Counted from the stretch's first letter, positions 54,078 through 63,526 are shown. The stretch: DNA of 64,000 bases from Myxococcales bacterium (GCA_016709545.1 JADJMO010000033.1:38014-102013); one strand, 5' to 3'. Notes: generated by a model from the letters alone, not told the origin. Made by a program: numbers and translations.

Positions 54078-54952
54078 GCGGGCCGAGGGGGCGAGTGATC
54101 GTGCTCGCGGCGCTCGTCGCCGCGGGTGCGCTCGCGTGCCGCAAGAAGGCCCCTCCTCCGCCGCCGGCGCCGCCACCGTCGCGACCGGCCGACGTGGTCG
54201 TCGAGGGCATCGTCCCCGACCCGTCCAGTGCCTGGACCAAGGGGCGGCAGCTGCTCGGTCTGATCGCGCTCCCGTTGCCGCGGTCGGCGTTCGGGCTCGC
54301 GGCGGAGCTTCTCGCGACGCCTCCCGAGCTCGAGACGTCCCTCGAGCCCGGCAAGCCGCTGGTCGCGATCGGGTGTGGCGACCGCTGCTTCGCCGGGGCC
54401 TGGGGGCTCGACGATCCCGCCCGCCTGCCCACCTTCGCCAAGGACCGGTTCGCCCTCGCGAGCCACGACGGCGCGCAGTGGCTCGGCGCGCCGATCGGTG
54501 GCACCACGGCCCTTCGCGTCCCGGTCGGGTTCGTCGATCGCTTCCTCGTCGTCGGCGAGCCGGCGACGGTGGGCGCACACTCCGACTACTTGTTGCGGGG
54601 GCTCGCCCGGCGAACGTCCTCCGCGGACGTGCACCTCGAGGTCCGAAGGTCGCGTCACGCGAACGTCGTCGCCGCGCTCGACCGGCTCGCCGCGCTCGCC
54701 GACGCGAAGCCCTACCCCGACGCGCCGAGCGCGTTCGCGACGACGACGCGCGCGCTCGCCGACCTGGAGAAGGGTCTCCGCGCGTGGTCGACCGCCGACC
54801 GACCGATCGAGGTGGAGCTGTCGGTGGCGAGCGACACGCTGACCATCGTGGCCCGCCCCCTCGATCCGGCGGGCGGCGCGGTCACGGCGGCGGTCCCCGG
54901 CGAGGTGCTCCGCGGCTGGATCCAGGCGCGCGTGAAGCTCGCGCTCCCCTGA
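54074..54952 (+). CDS. Hypothetical lipoprotein with Pro-rich tether
   Basis: A 292-aa protein from a GTG coupled to the gene upstream. The signal ends ALVAAGALAC (Cys about 22), followed by RKK and an AP/PP tether. The mature domain has VEGIVPDPSSAWTKGRQLLG, KPLVAIGCGDRCFAGAWGLD, LRVPVGFVDRFLVVGEPATV and DLEKGLRAWSTADRPIEVEL. The pattern resembles DUF3352-like or other secreted alpha/beta proteins, but no family can be named. Confidence 0.65.
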   Translation: MSGPRGRVIVLAALVAAGALACRKKAPPPPPAPPPSRPADVVVEGIVPDPSSAWTKGRQLLGLIALPLPRSAFGLAAELLATPPELETSLEPGKPLVAIGCGDRCFAGAWGLDDPARLPTFAKDRFALASHDGAQWLGAPIGGTTALRVPVGFVDRFLVVGEPATVGAHSDYLLRGLARRTSSADVHLEVRRSRHANVVAALDRLAALADAKPYPDAPSAFATTTRALADLEKGLRAWSTADRPIEVELSVASDTLTIVARPLDPAGGAVTAAVPGEVLRGWIQARVKLALP

Positions 54953-54959
54953 CGTCCGG

Positions 54960-55586
54960 CTAGCACTTCCAGACGGCGATCTGGCACGACCCGTCGCGAC
55001 ACTCCGCGCTCCGCGAGTAGCCCGCGCACGGCTTGCCCGCGGGGCGCGGCACCTTCTTCGACGACACGGGCCGCAGGGGCTCGTCGAGCCAGCTGCAGTC
55101 GGCCGAGCTGGCGCAAGCGACGCGGTCGACGAACCCGGGCGTGCAGGTGCCGGCGGTGCACGTGCAGAACCCCCCCTCGTCGAGCGACCGCGGCCCCTCG
55201 CCCTTGTCGCAGCCGCCCGTCTTCGGGTCGAACGCGCACTGGTCGGCGATCGTGCAGCCCGTCTTCTTCGCGCCGGACGTGGGGTCGTCGCGGCGCAGCG
55301 TGCACTTGCCGAGGACACACCCACACCTGCCGGGCGGCTTCGCGCTCTCCTCGCAGGCCATGATCTTGCCGGTCTTCGGCACGCACGCCTTGGCGAAGCA
55401 CAGGTCGTCCCACTCGCAGTCCTTGTTCGCGACGCAAGGTCCGGGGGTGGGAGCGGGGGGGGTGGGAGCGGGCGTGGTCGCGGACGCCGTGGTCGAAGGA
55501 TCGGGGCTGATGGGCCGCGTCTCGGGCGTGGTCTTGCTGCAGGCGAGGAAGGCGACGACGACGATCGAGAAGGCGCGCATGTTCAC
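54960..55586 (-). CDS. Cysteine-rich lipoprotein
   Basis: A 208-aa protein. MNMRAFSIVVVAFLAC is a lipoprotein signal lipidated at Cys16. A Thr/Pro/Ala tether runs to about residue 50. The rest has about 18 Cys in units such as CVANKDCEWDDLCFAKACVP, CGCVLGKCTLRRDD, CTCTAGTCTPGFVDRVAC and CASSADCSW. The units resemble the short disulfide knots common in myxobacterial lipoproteins. The GTG start overlaps the methyltransferase stop (GTGA, 55583-55586); an ATG two codons later is possible. Confidence 0.7.
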   Translation of the reverse strand: MNMRAFSIVVVAFLACSKTTPETRPISPDPSTTASATTPAPTPPAPTPGPCVANKDCEWDDLCFAKACVPKTGKIMACEESAKPPGRCGCVLGKCTLRRDDPTSGAKKTGCTIADQCAFDPKTGGCDKGEGPRSLDEGGFCTCTAGTCTPGFVDRVACASSADCSWLDEPLRPVSSKKVPRPAGKPCAGYSRSAECRDGSCQIAVWKC

Positions 55587-56242
55587 TCCACCACGGCGAG
55601 GGTGAAGCCATCATAGCCCTTGCTCCCGACGGTCTGGATCGCCGTCGCCGAGAGCCGCGGCTCGCTGCCCATCCTCGCGAGCAGCGCGCGCACGCCACGC
55701 ACGTTGGCGTCGGCGCTCTCCTCGTCGAGCACCGCGCCGCCGCGCACCACGTTGTCGACGACGATGACGGTCCCCCTCCGCGAGAGCGCGAGCGCGTGGT
55801 CCAGGTAGGCGGGGCCGCTCTTCTTGTCCGCGTCCACGAAGACCAGATCGAACGGCGCGACCCCTTCGGCGACCAGCGCGCGCAGGCTCTCGTGGGCGTC
55901 GCCGACGCGCACCTCCGCATTCGGGAGCCCCGCGCGCGCGAGGTTCTGGCGCGCGACGGCGGCGTGCTCCGCGGAGATCTCGAGGCTCAGGAGCTCGCCA
56001 CCCTCGGGGAGCGCGCGGGCGAGCCAGATCGTGCTGTAGCCACCGAGCGTGCCTATCTCGAGGATGCGCCGCGCCCCGCACATCCGCGCGAGCAGGTTTA
56101 GCAGCTTGCCCTGGGTGGGCGAGACGGCGTGGGGCGGGAGGCCGGCGGCGGCGCTGTTCGCGAGCGCGGCCTCGAGGACGGGATCGGTCGGCAGGAGGTG
56201 TCGTTCGAAGAGCGCGTCGACGGCGGACCAGGGTTCACCCAT
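55583..56242 (-). CDS. O-methyltransferase (caffeoyl-CoA OMT-like)
   Basis: A 219-aa class I SAM-dependent methyltransferase. Motif I is ILEIGTLGGYSTIWLARALP, followed by GELLSLEISAEHAAVARQNL (acidic residue for SAM), then DLVFVDADKKSGPAYLDHAL with the metal-binding Asp residues and TVIVVDNVVRGGAVL. The length and motifs fit the metal-dependent catechol-type family. It methylates a hydroxyl of a small aromatic. It is coupled by GTGA to the Cys-rich lipoprotein downstream and starts 13 bp after zwf. Confidence 0.9.
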   Translation of the reverse strand: MGEPWSAVDALFERHLLPTDPVLEAALANSAAAGLPPHAVSPTQGKLLNLLARMCGARRILEIGTLGGYSTIWLARALPEGGELLSLEISAEHAAVARQNLARAGLPNAEVRVGDAHESLRALVAEGVAPFDLVFVDADKKSGPAYLDHALALSRRGTVIVVDNVVRGGAVLDEESADANVRGVRALLARMGSEPRLSATAIQTVGSKGYDGFTLAVVE

Positions 56243-56255
56243 GGCCCTCGATAGT

Positions 56256-57839
56256 TCAGGAGCCCGGGACGCGCCAACCGAACCCGTGGTCCTCGAGCAG
56301 CGCGTCGGCCTCCTTCGGGCCCCACGTGCCGGCGTGATAGGTCGGCAGCGGCGTGGGGTCGGCGGCCCAGCGGTCGAGCAGCGGGTCGAGCAGCCGCCAG
56401 CTGGTCGCGACCTCGTCGCTCCGGGTGAACAGCGTGGCGTCGCCGATGGTCGCGTCGAGCAGCAGGGTCTCGTAGGCCGCGTGGTGCTCGGTCCCGAACG
56501 CCTCGTCGTAGTCGAAGCGCATGTCGACCGGCGCGACCGAGAGCTCCGGGTCGAGCGCGCGCACGACGCCGGGGACCTTGGTCGCGAAGCTGAGCGACAT
56601 GCCCTCCTCGGGCTGCACGCGGAGGACGAGCACGTTCTCGGGCAGCGGCTCCCCCGGCTCCTCGCCGGTGAGGCCCTCGATGAGGTAGGGGGGCGTCTTG
56701 AAGTGCACCGCGATCTCGGTGCAGCGACCGGCCAGGCGCTTGCCGGACCGCAGGAAGAACGGCACGCCGCGCCACCGTCCGTTGTCGATCGCGAGCTCGA
56801 GCGCCGCGTAGGTCTCGGTGTGCGTCTCCGGGCTCACGCCCGTCTCCTCGCGGTAGCCGCGCACGATGCGACCCCCCACCACGCCGGAGCCGTACTGCGC
56901 GCGCACGGTGCGGGCCGGGTCGAGCACGCGCACCGAGCGCAGCAGCTTCACCTTCTCGTCGCGGACGGCGTTGGCGCGCAGGCTGGTGGGCAGCTCCATG
57001 CCGGTGAGCGCGAGCAGCTGGAACAGGTGGTTCTGGAACATGTCGCGCACCGCGCCCGCGGTGTCGTAGTAGCCCCCGCGGCCCTCCACGCCGACCGATT
57101 CGGCCGCGGTGATCTGCACGTGCGAGACGTGGTCGCGGTTCCAGATCGGTTCGAACATCGCGTTGGCCGCGCGGAACACCACGATGTTCTGGACCGTCTC
57201 CTTGCCGAGGTAGTGGTCGATGCGGAAGATCTGGTGCTCCTCGATCCGCGAGCGCACCGCGCGATCGAGGGCCGCCGCGGACTCGAAGCTGCGGCCGAAC
57301 GGCTTCTCGACGATCGCGCGGGCCCAGGGGCGCTCCTCCGCCGAGCGTCGGGTCAGGAGCCCCACGCGCGAGAGGTGGGCGACGGCCGGCTCGAACACCG
57401 CGGGCGGCACTGCCAGGTAGAATAGCCGGTTGCGCGACTCGGGCGGCACGTCGCGCTCGAGGAGGCCGATGTGGGTGACGAGGTCCTCGTAGAGCTCGGG
57501 GTCGGTGAGGTCGCCGGCGACGTAGTGGGTGCGGGTCAGCATCGAGTGCAGGTCGCGCGGGTCCATCCCGTCGGCGCCGTCTCCCTTGGCGATGGCCTCG
57601 GCCACCAGGCCCCGGAAGCCGGCGTCGTCGAGGTCCATCCGGTCGACGCCGATGATCCGGCAAGCCCCGGGCAAGAGCCCTTTGCGGCGCAGATCGCCGA
57701 CCGCGGAGAGCAGCTTCTTCTTGGCCAGGTCGCCCGTGGCGCCGAGGAGGACGAGCGTGCAGCGGTCGCCGTGCGCCGGACGGTACAACGCCTGAGGCCG
57801 GTGGCTCGGGTGGGCGAAGGCGCGGATGGAGTGTCGCAC
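56256..57839 (-). CDS. zwf: Glucose-6-phosphate 1-dehydrogenase
   Basis: A 527-aa enzyme that oxidises glucose-6-phosphate to 6-phosphogluconolactone with NAD(P), opening the oxidative pentose phosphate route. The coenzyme fold is TLVLLGATGDLAKKKL (about 29-44). EKPFGRSFESA, the substrate signature RIDHYLGKETVQN with the catalytic His and Lys, and the QNHLFQLLALTGMELP region are intact. It is slightly long because of about 25 extra N-terminal residues, and the GTG at 57839 may not be the true start. It is divergent from the large surface-protein gene. Confidence 0.95.
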   Translation of the reverse strand: MRHSIRAFAHPSHRPQALYRPAHGDRCTLVLLGATGDLAKKKLLSAVGDLRRKGLLPGACRIIGVDRMDLDDAGFRGLVAEAIAKGDGADGMDPRDLHSMLTRTHYVAGDLTDPELYEDLVTHIGLLERDVPPESRNRLFYLAVPPAVFEPAVAHLSRVGLLTRRSAEERPWARAIVEKPFGRSFESAAALDRAVRSRIEEHQIFRIDHYLGKETVQNIVVFRAANAMFEPIWNRDHVSHVQITAAESVGVEGRGGYYDTAGAVRDMFQNHLFQLLALTGMELPTSLRANAVRDEKVKLLRSVRVLDPARTVRAQYGSGVVGGRIVRGYREETGVSPETHTETYAALELAIDNGRWRGVPFFLRSGKRLAGRCTEIAVHFKTPPYLIEGLTGEEPGEPLPENVLVLRVQPEEGMSLSFATKVPGVVRALDPELSVAPVDMRFDYDEAFGTEHHAAYETLLLDATIGDATLFTRSDEVATSWRLLDPLLDRWAADPTPLPTYHAGTWGPKEADALLEDHGFGWRVPGS

Positions 57840-57895
57840 GCACCCCTGGACGGACCGTCGGGCCCGCGCCCCAGGGCTCCTGTTAGGATGAGGGG

Positions 57896-60800
57896 ATGAA
57901 GCGGTCGCCCTTCGCAGCCTTCGCCCTCGTGCTGGTCCTCGTCGCGCCCGCCGCGGTCGCGGAATGGCCGGTCTCCCAGCACGACGCGCAACGCACCGCC
58001 ATCGCCGGCGGCAAGTGCGACATCGCCAAGCCGACCCAGTACTGGCAGCGCTACCTGGGCGGTACGCTCCGCGGCACGAGCCACCTCGCCGTCGACGTCG
58101 ACAAGGACGGCCGCGTCGACGTGGTCTACCTCGCGGGCGGCAAGGCCATCGCCAAGCTGCCCGACGACCGGCTCGTCTGGGAGTCCACCCCCGTGGAGCT
58201 CACGAGCATCCACGGCGTCGTCGACCTCGACAACGACGGCGCGCTCGAGGTCGTCGCGAGCTCGGCCCGCAACGTCTACGTGCTCGACGGCAAGACGGGC
58301 GCGATCCTCTGGCGAGAGCCCGACGGCGAGGTGGGCAACGTCGGCGGCGTGCGCCTCGCCGACCTCGACGGCGACAAGACCCTCGAGATCGTGATCGACG
58401 ACTGCGCCTGCTGCGGCATCAGCCCGATCGCGAGCCCGGCGGGCGGCGTCTACAAGTTCGAGGCCGGCAAGCTCGGCACGCCGACCAAGCTCTACGCGCC
58501 GCTGTCGCGGAGCCACTGCGGCGCGCAGGCGACCACGATCGGCGACTTCGACGGCGACGGCTCGGCCGACGTCGCCTACGGCAACGCGACCGGCTACTCG
58601 CTGACCACCGGCAAGACCGGCGCCGCGCTCGGCTCGAGCGACGTCGCGGGCGAGACCATGTACTACGCGTCGTGCGACGCCGCGAACGTCGACGGGCGCG
58701 TCGGCGACGAGCTGATCTGCTTCCAGGATTCTTACCTCGCCACGGTGGGCGGCGGGCGGCGGGTCGCGGCGTTCACCTACGATCCGGCCGCGCCGACCAA
58801 GGTGCGCACGCTGTGGAACGTGGTGCCGGTGCCGAAGGCCACCGGGGAGCTGCGGTGGCTCGGCAACTCGGTCGTCGACCTCGACGGCGACGGCAAGTGG
58901 GAGGTGGTGTTCGCGTCACACGACGGCGCGGGGCCGTGGACGACCACGGTGATCGACGCCAAGACCGGCGCCGAGCTCGGCAAGACCGGGGGCAAGCTCG
59001 TCGGCCTCGTCGACCTCGACGGCGACAAGAAGCTCGAGCTGCTCACCGAGCCGGCCTCCGGCGTCGGCCTCTCCACGTGGCGGTTCGACAGGACGATCCT
59101 GCCCGCCGTCTATTCGCTCTCCGACGTCGGTGACTTCAAGGTGCCCTACGGCACCGACTGGGCGAAATCCGCGCGCAGCACCGTGGGCGGCAAGCCCCTG
59201 ACGATCGACCTCAAGGGAGACGGCAAGGTCTACCCGGTGTTCTTCCAGCGCGCGGCCGGCAGCACGCTCGCGAGCTACACCGCCTACGCGTTCGACGCCA
59301 AGGGGCTCGCCTCGCCGAAGGCCACGTACGGCGTGCCCGACGGGATCGAGATCCTCACCAACGAGGTGTTCGCCAACGTCAACCGCAGCTACCCGCAGCT
59401 CTTGCTGACGCGCAACGACGGCTTCTTGCTCGTCCTCGACGACGCCTTCGCGCCGACCAACAACCTCATCTACGGCACCGGCGAGTTCAAGGTCACCCTC
59501 CCCGGCATGCGCGTGGGCGGGTTCCTCGGCGAGCCGATCGCGCCGCGCCTCGACGGCACCGCCGACGCGCCGGTGGTCCGCGACAGCCGCGGCACGCTCC
59601 TGCGCCTCGACCCGACCGGCGCGTGGATGCAAGCCGCCGGCGATCTCCTGGGAGATCCGGGGCCGCTCCCCACCACGGTGGGCGGCATCGACGGCGGAAA
59701 GCCCGGCCTCGTCTGCGTGAAGAACGACCCGGTCACCCGCAAGCCGGACACGCTGCTCGCCGTGAACGCGGCCGGCACCAAGCTGTGGGATCGCAAGATG
59801 CCCGATGGCACGCTCACCTACGACCCGCTCGGCGGCGACGTGAACGGTGACGGCGTGAAGGACGTGTTCGCGGCCTGGATCGCCCCGGGCTCGGTGGTGA
59901 AGCTGCAGGTGCACGACGGCAAGACCGGCGCGCCGATCTGGGGCGCGCCGCACGCCGAGGCGCTGCAGTGGGGCTTCCAGCCGTTCTCCCTCGCCGACTG
60001 GAACGGCGACGGCGTGAGCGATCTCTACGTGGTCCCCAACACCCTGCGCGTGCTGAACGGCGCGACCGGCGCCAAGCTCGCCGAGAACACAACGTTCCTG
60101 GCCTACTTCACGCCGACCGTCGCCGACGTCGACGGCGACGGCAAGCTCGACGTGACCCTCAGCCGCGGCTACTTCCCCGCGCGCACGCTCGCCAACGATC
60201 TGGTCACCCAGAAGTGGATCGGCGCGGACGATCGCCCCTACCCGCACGGCGCGCGCGGCGCCTGCAGCGGCGGTCGCTCGGTGTGGGTGCAGCCCTCGTC
60301 GCAGGTGCAAGGCATGGTGCGGCTCGTCGACATGAACGGCGCCAGCGTGGGCACCACCAAGACGGTCTACCTCGCCGGCGGCAAGGTGTTCGCCTCGGCG
60401 GCCGACGCGGCGACCGACAAGAAGTTCCTCGGCACCGTGGGCCACGTCGCCGTGAAGCAGGAGCTGATCTCCGGCGCCACGCACCCGAGCGCGCTCATGG
60501 GCAGCACCGACGGGTTCCTCTACGCGGTCGACCCTTGCAGCGGCGCGCTCGACTGGTCGTACGATCTGAAGTTCGCCGTCGGCGACCCGATCCTCGCGGA
60601 CACGAGCGGCGACGGCGTCGACGAGATCCTCGTGCCCGCGGCCGACGGCTACCTGCACGCGATCGGCCCGCGGCTGCTCCCCGCCCCGGCCACCATCGCC
60701 GACAACGACCCCTACGGCGCGGTGCCCGGCCCCGACGTCGACACCGTGAAGACCAAGGACACGCTCGCGGCCTCGTGGGACAAGGTGCCCGACGCCGACG

Positions 60801-61224
60801 GCTACCAGGTGGCGATCGTCACCGAGGGCGGCACCTACGTGACCCAGCCCGACTGGGTCGACGTCGGCGCGGTCACCGACGTGAAGCTCAAGGCGCTCGC
60901 GCTGGTCAACGGCAAGAAGTACTTCGCCGTCGTGCGCGCGGCGTCGAAGACCAAGGGCTCGTCGGTCGAGACGCGCTCGAACGGCGTGGTGGTCGAGATC
61001 GTCGACATCGGCGACGCGGGCGTGCCCGACGGACCGATCTTCGACGACACGGGCACGACCCCGGGCGACGCGGGCGCCGACGTGGGCGTCGACGGCGGAG
61101 CGCTCGGCGAGGCGACGCCCAGGCCGGCGGCTGCGGCTGCCGCACCGGTGCCTCGAGCGGGAGCGCCGCCGCGCTCGGCGCCCTCGTCCTCGCGGGCCTC
61201 GCGGCGACCCGTCGACGCCGCTGA
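57896..61224 (+). CDS. Large FG-GAP/VCBS-repeat surface protein with MYXO-CTERM, frameshifted near the end
   Basis: About 1109 aa. A signal peptide (RSPFAAFALVLVLVAPAAVA) is followed by FG-GAP/VCBS-type calcium-binding loops: DVDKDGRVDVVYL, DLDNDGALEVV, DLDGDKTLEIV, DFDGDGSADVAYG and DVDGDGKLDVTLS. These suggest an integrin-like propeller. A fibronectin-III-like module lies around LAASWDKVPDADGYQVAIV. After a one-base shift near 61110 the C-terminus reads GGCGCRTGASSGSAAALGAL and ends in RRRR, a MYXO-CTERM signal that is cut by a myxosortase and held at the cell surface. It probably works as an adhesin or envelope protein. Confidence 0.85.
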
Positions 61225-61227
61225 TCC

Positions 61228-61243
61228 TGCCAGATGCTGCCAT
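61228..61243 (+). repeat. Intergenic 16-mer repeat, copy 2
   Basis: TGCCAGATGCTGCCAT, identical to 34675-34690. It lies between the stop of the large surface-protein gene and the stop of the reverse transcriptase gene, where a terminator would be expected. Confidence 0.4.
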
Positions 61244-62475
61244 CACCACGGGATGGTGCAGAAGAGGCGGCGCAGGCGGGCCCCCTGGCGCGGGTCCGCC
61301 TGCTCGACGAACGAGACCCGCCCCTCCAGGTGGGCACGGAAGTCCGCGTGCCCCGCGCGGTTCTCGGCGTTGACGCCGGAGCGGGCGCAGTTGTGGAGGA
61401 TCGCCCGCAGACGATCGCGCTCGACCCGGGCGACGCCGAGGTGGTCGTTCACCACGAGCCCGACCACGCGCTGCTGGTCGCTCGCGCGGCGTAGACGGGT
61501 CTTCTCGGTCGCGACCGGGAATCCCTCCTCGGCGCAGATGCTGGCGACGCGGGACGGGAAGCCGGGCGCGACGTCTCCCGAGAACACGAGGTCGTCCGCG
61601 TAGCGGGTGTACGCGAGGCCCGCCGCGCGCGCCAGCGCCGAGAGCCGCACGTCGAGCCCGTGCGCCGCGAGGTTGGCGAGCGTGGGCGAGGTCGGCGCGC
61701 CTTGGGGCAGGTGACGCGTACGCAATCGTTGCCTGGTGAGAAAGGGCTGGCCGACCAGCTCGTCGTCCGGCACCGCGTGGGTGCACACGCGCGCGAACGC
61801 CCGGCTCACCGCGCGCGGGTAGCCGAGCGCCGAGAACACCGCGACCACGCGCGCGAGGTGGATCGTCTGGAAGAAGCGCCGCAGGTCGACCCGCAGCACC
61901 GCGGGCTTTCCCACGTGCGGGGCCGCGCTCGTGAAGATCGATCGACCGCGGCGGAACCCGTGCGCGGCGTCGTGCGGCGGCACCGCGTCGAGGACCCCCT
62001 GCAGGATGCGGCGCTGGATCGCGCGGAGCCGTGGCTTCGGCGCCTCGATCAGGCGCGCGCCGACCCACCGGTGGGTGTAGTGCCGCATCGGTCCGCGCGG
62101 CGCCCTCCGCGTCGCGTCCGTGGGATCGGTGAAGGCCTCGAGGGCCCTGGGCGTCACGGCCAGCCAGGCCGCCAGATCCCCCTCGGTGTCGAGCGACGGT
62201 ACCTCGAAGCGCGATGGCGCCATGGCGCGGGGGGGCTCGACCGCAACCCCGCCCGCGAGCAGCCGGCCGAACGCGTCGTCGCCCAGGATCCACGCGACCA
62301 GCGCCCTCCATCCGAGCGCGGGTGGGACCCGCTCGAGCAGACTCGCGAGCGCCTCCTCGTCGCACGCTCCGAGCACGTCGAGGCAGCGTGCCTCTCGGTC
62401 CTCACGCGATCCAGGCAGGGCGTCCGCGAGCGCCTCGGCCACCGTCCGAGCGAGGGCCGGCTCGAGCCACTTCAT
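61243..62475 (-). CDS. Retron-type reverse transcriptase (Mx162-like)
   Basis: A 410-aa RNA-directed DNA polymerase. Residues 1-130 are a helical extension like those of myxobacterial retron enzymes. RT motifs follow: AHGFRRGRSIFTSAAPHVGK (the position of the retron NAxxH motif, here SAAPH), the metal Asp in LRVDLRRFFQTI, LPQGAPTSPTLANLA, the active site YTRYADDLVFSG and the retron-type VVGLVVNDHLGVARVERDRL (VTG position). It would copy msd RNA into branched msDNA. The ATG at 62475 lies 4 bp after the a2 arm of the candidate msr-msd. No accessory effector gene is next to it. Confidence 0.9.
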   Translation of the reverse strand: MKWLEPALARTVAEALADALPGSREDREARCLDVLGACDEEALASLLERVPPALGWRALVAWILGDDAFGRLLAGGVAVEPPRAMAPSRFEVPSLDTEGDLAAWLAVTPRALEAFTDPTDATRRAPRGPMRHYTHRWVGARLIEAPKPRLRAIQRRILQGVLDAVPPHDAAHGFRRGRSIFTSAAPHVGKPAVLRVDLRRFFQTIHLARVVAVFSALGYPRAVSRAFARVCTHAVPDDELVGQPFLTRQRLRTRHLPQGAPTSPTLANLAAHGLDVRLSALARAAGLAYTRYADDLVFSGDVAPGFPSRVASICAEEGFPVATEKTRLRRASDQQRVVGLVVNDHLGVARVERDRLRAILHNCARSGVNAENRAGHADFRAHLEGRVSFVEQADPRQGARLRRLFCTIPW

Positions 62476-62479
62476 GAAC

Positions 62480-62633
62480 GTGCGGCGGCGGAGACCAACG
62501 GTGCTCGTCCTGCGCGACGAATCGCGCGCAACCGCGCGCCGCCCGTCGGGCCGTGGCCGTGTTCGGTGATGGATCGTCCCCGGGGTTGCCCCGGAGAGGC
62601 GGAGTCCGCCTGCTTGGTCGCTCGCCGCCGCAC
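62480..62633 (-). ncRNA. Candidate retron msr-msd RNA
   Basis: Read on the minus strand. The a1 arm GTGCGGCGGCG (62633-62623) is complementary over 11 bp to the a2 arm CGCCGCCGCAC (62490-62480) directly before the reverse transcriptase ATG. AGCGA follows a1 at once, with the presumed branching G at 62621; Ec86 has the same AGCGA. Two compact stem-loops come next, as in msr: AGGCGGACTCCGCCT (62611-62597) and CCGGGGCAACCCCGG (62594-62580). The msd part contains a hairpin TGCGCGCG-ATT-CGTCGCGCA. Position, order and spacing match retron architecture. No expression data exist here. Confidence 0.7.
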
Positions 62634-62689
62634 CCAACGAGCATACCCAGGTGTAAGCTGCGTTGAAGGTCCTCGTTCCACTGTCCCGG

Positions 62690-63526
62690 ATGCCCCGCGC
62701 CCGCACCCTCGCCCACCCGTTGCCGCTCGGCTGCGTGGCGTTGCTCGTGATCAACGATCACGTGCTGAAGGGGCGGTCGATCGTCCCCGCCGTGGTGACG
62801 GGCAAGCTCAGCGACTTCGCGGGGCTCTTCTTCTTCCCGGTGCTGCTCGTCACCGTCGCCCGCGCCTCGAAGCTCCGCTGGGTCACTCCTCTCCGCGCGG
62901 CCCTCGCGACGATGCTCGCGTTCGCCGCGGTGAAGCTCTCGACGCCGGTCAATTCCCTCTACGCCGCGCTCCTCGGCCCCGCGGTCATGGACCCGAGCGA
63001 CCTGCTCGCGCTGCCGTGCGCGCTCGCGGCGGCGCTGTGGATGCGGGAGGCTCCCACGCCGTCGCGTGGAATCGGTCACGGCGACCGGCTCGCGGTGCTC
63101 GTCGCCGCGGTCGCCTCGAGCGCGACCTCGGCCCTCCACTATCCCCCCTGCAAGACCCCGGTCGACCCGCCCGATCTCACCGGCACGCTCGAACAGACGT
63201 GCCTGACTTCGCCCGGCTTCCGCCTCCGGCGCCAGGGCACGCAGGTCACCGGCAGCGTCGTCCTCGGGACCCGCGGCGGCCCGTGCTCCCTCGCGCTCAG
63301 CTGGCCGACGCTCGAGGTGCGCGCCTCCACCGAGCTGCGCGTACGCACCCGCGGCGAGATGCCGACGCCGCCGCCCCCGATGGTGGAGCAGGGCACCGTC
63401 ACGGTGCAGGTCTCGTTCGTGCTCCCCGCCGACGTGGGCAACGGCTGCGAGGGCCTGATCCCGAGCTTCGGCTACCAGGGACGCCGCCTCGTCTTCCCCG
63501 TCGCGAGCTGCGAGGTGGGCCCGTGA
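62690..63526 (+). CDS. Membrane protein with C-terminal beta-rich domain
   Basis: A 278-aa protein. Four hydrophobic segments occupy the first 145 residues, including LPLGCVALLVINDHVLKG, GKLSDFAGLFFFPVLLVTVA and ALATMLAFAAVKLSTPVNSL. The phrase VTGKLSDFAGLFFFP recurs in myxobacterial membrane proteins of unknown function, as far as I recall. A segment with Cys and a beta-rich domain follows (GTQVTGSVVLGTRGGPCSLA, GTVTVQVSFVLPADVGNGCE). The ATG at 62690 begins the protein; its promoter must overlap the opposite-strand msr-msd. It is coupled by GTGA to the next gene. Confidence 0.7.
   Translation: MPRARTLAHPLPLGCVALLVINDHVLKGRSIVPAVVTGKLSDFAGLFFFPVLLVTVARASKLRWVTPLRAALATMLAFAAVKLSTPVNSLYAALLGPAVMDPSDLLALPCALAAALWMREAPTPSRGIGHGDRLAVLVAAVASSATSALHYPPCKTPVDPPDLTGTLEQTCLTSPGFRLRRQGTQVTGSVVLGTRGGPCSLALSWPTLEVRASTELRVRTRGEMPTPPPPMVEQGTVTVQVSFVLPADVGNGCEGLIPSFGYQGRRLVFPVASCEVGP

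Noticed and set aside
58916..62365. An 1149-codon minus-strand open frame opposite the surface protein
   Set aside because: It lies antisense to FG-GAP repeats and spans two unrelated genes. No domains are visible in it.
62580..62611. Rho-independent terminators upstream of the reverse transcriptase gene
   Set aside because: The two hairpins are compact and lie between complementary arms with no T tracts. Retron msr stem-loops explain them better.
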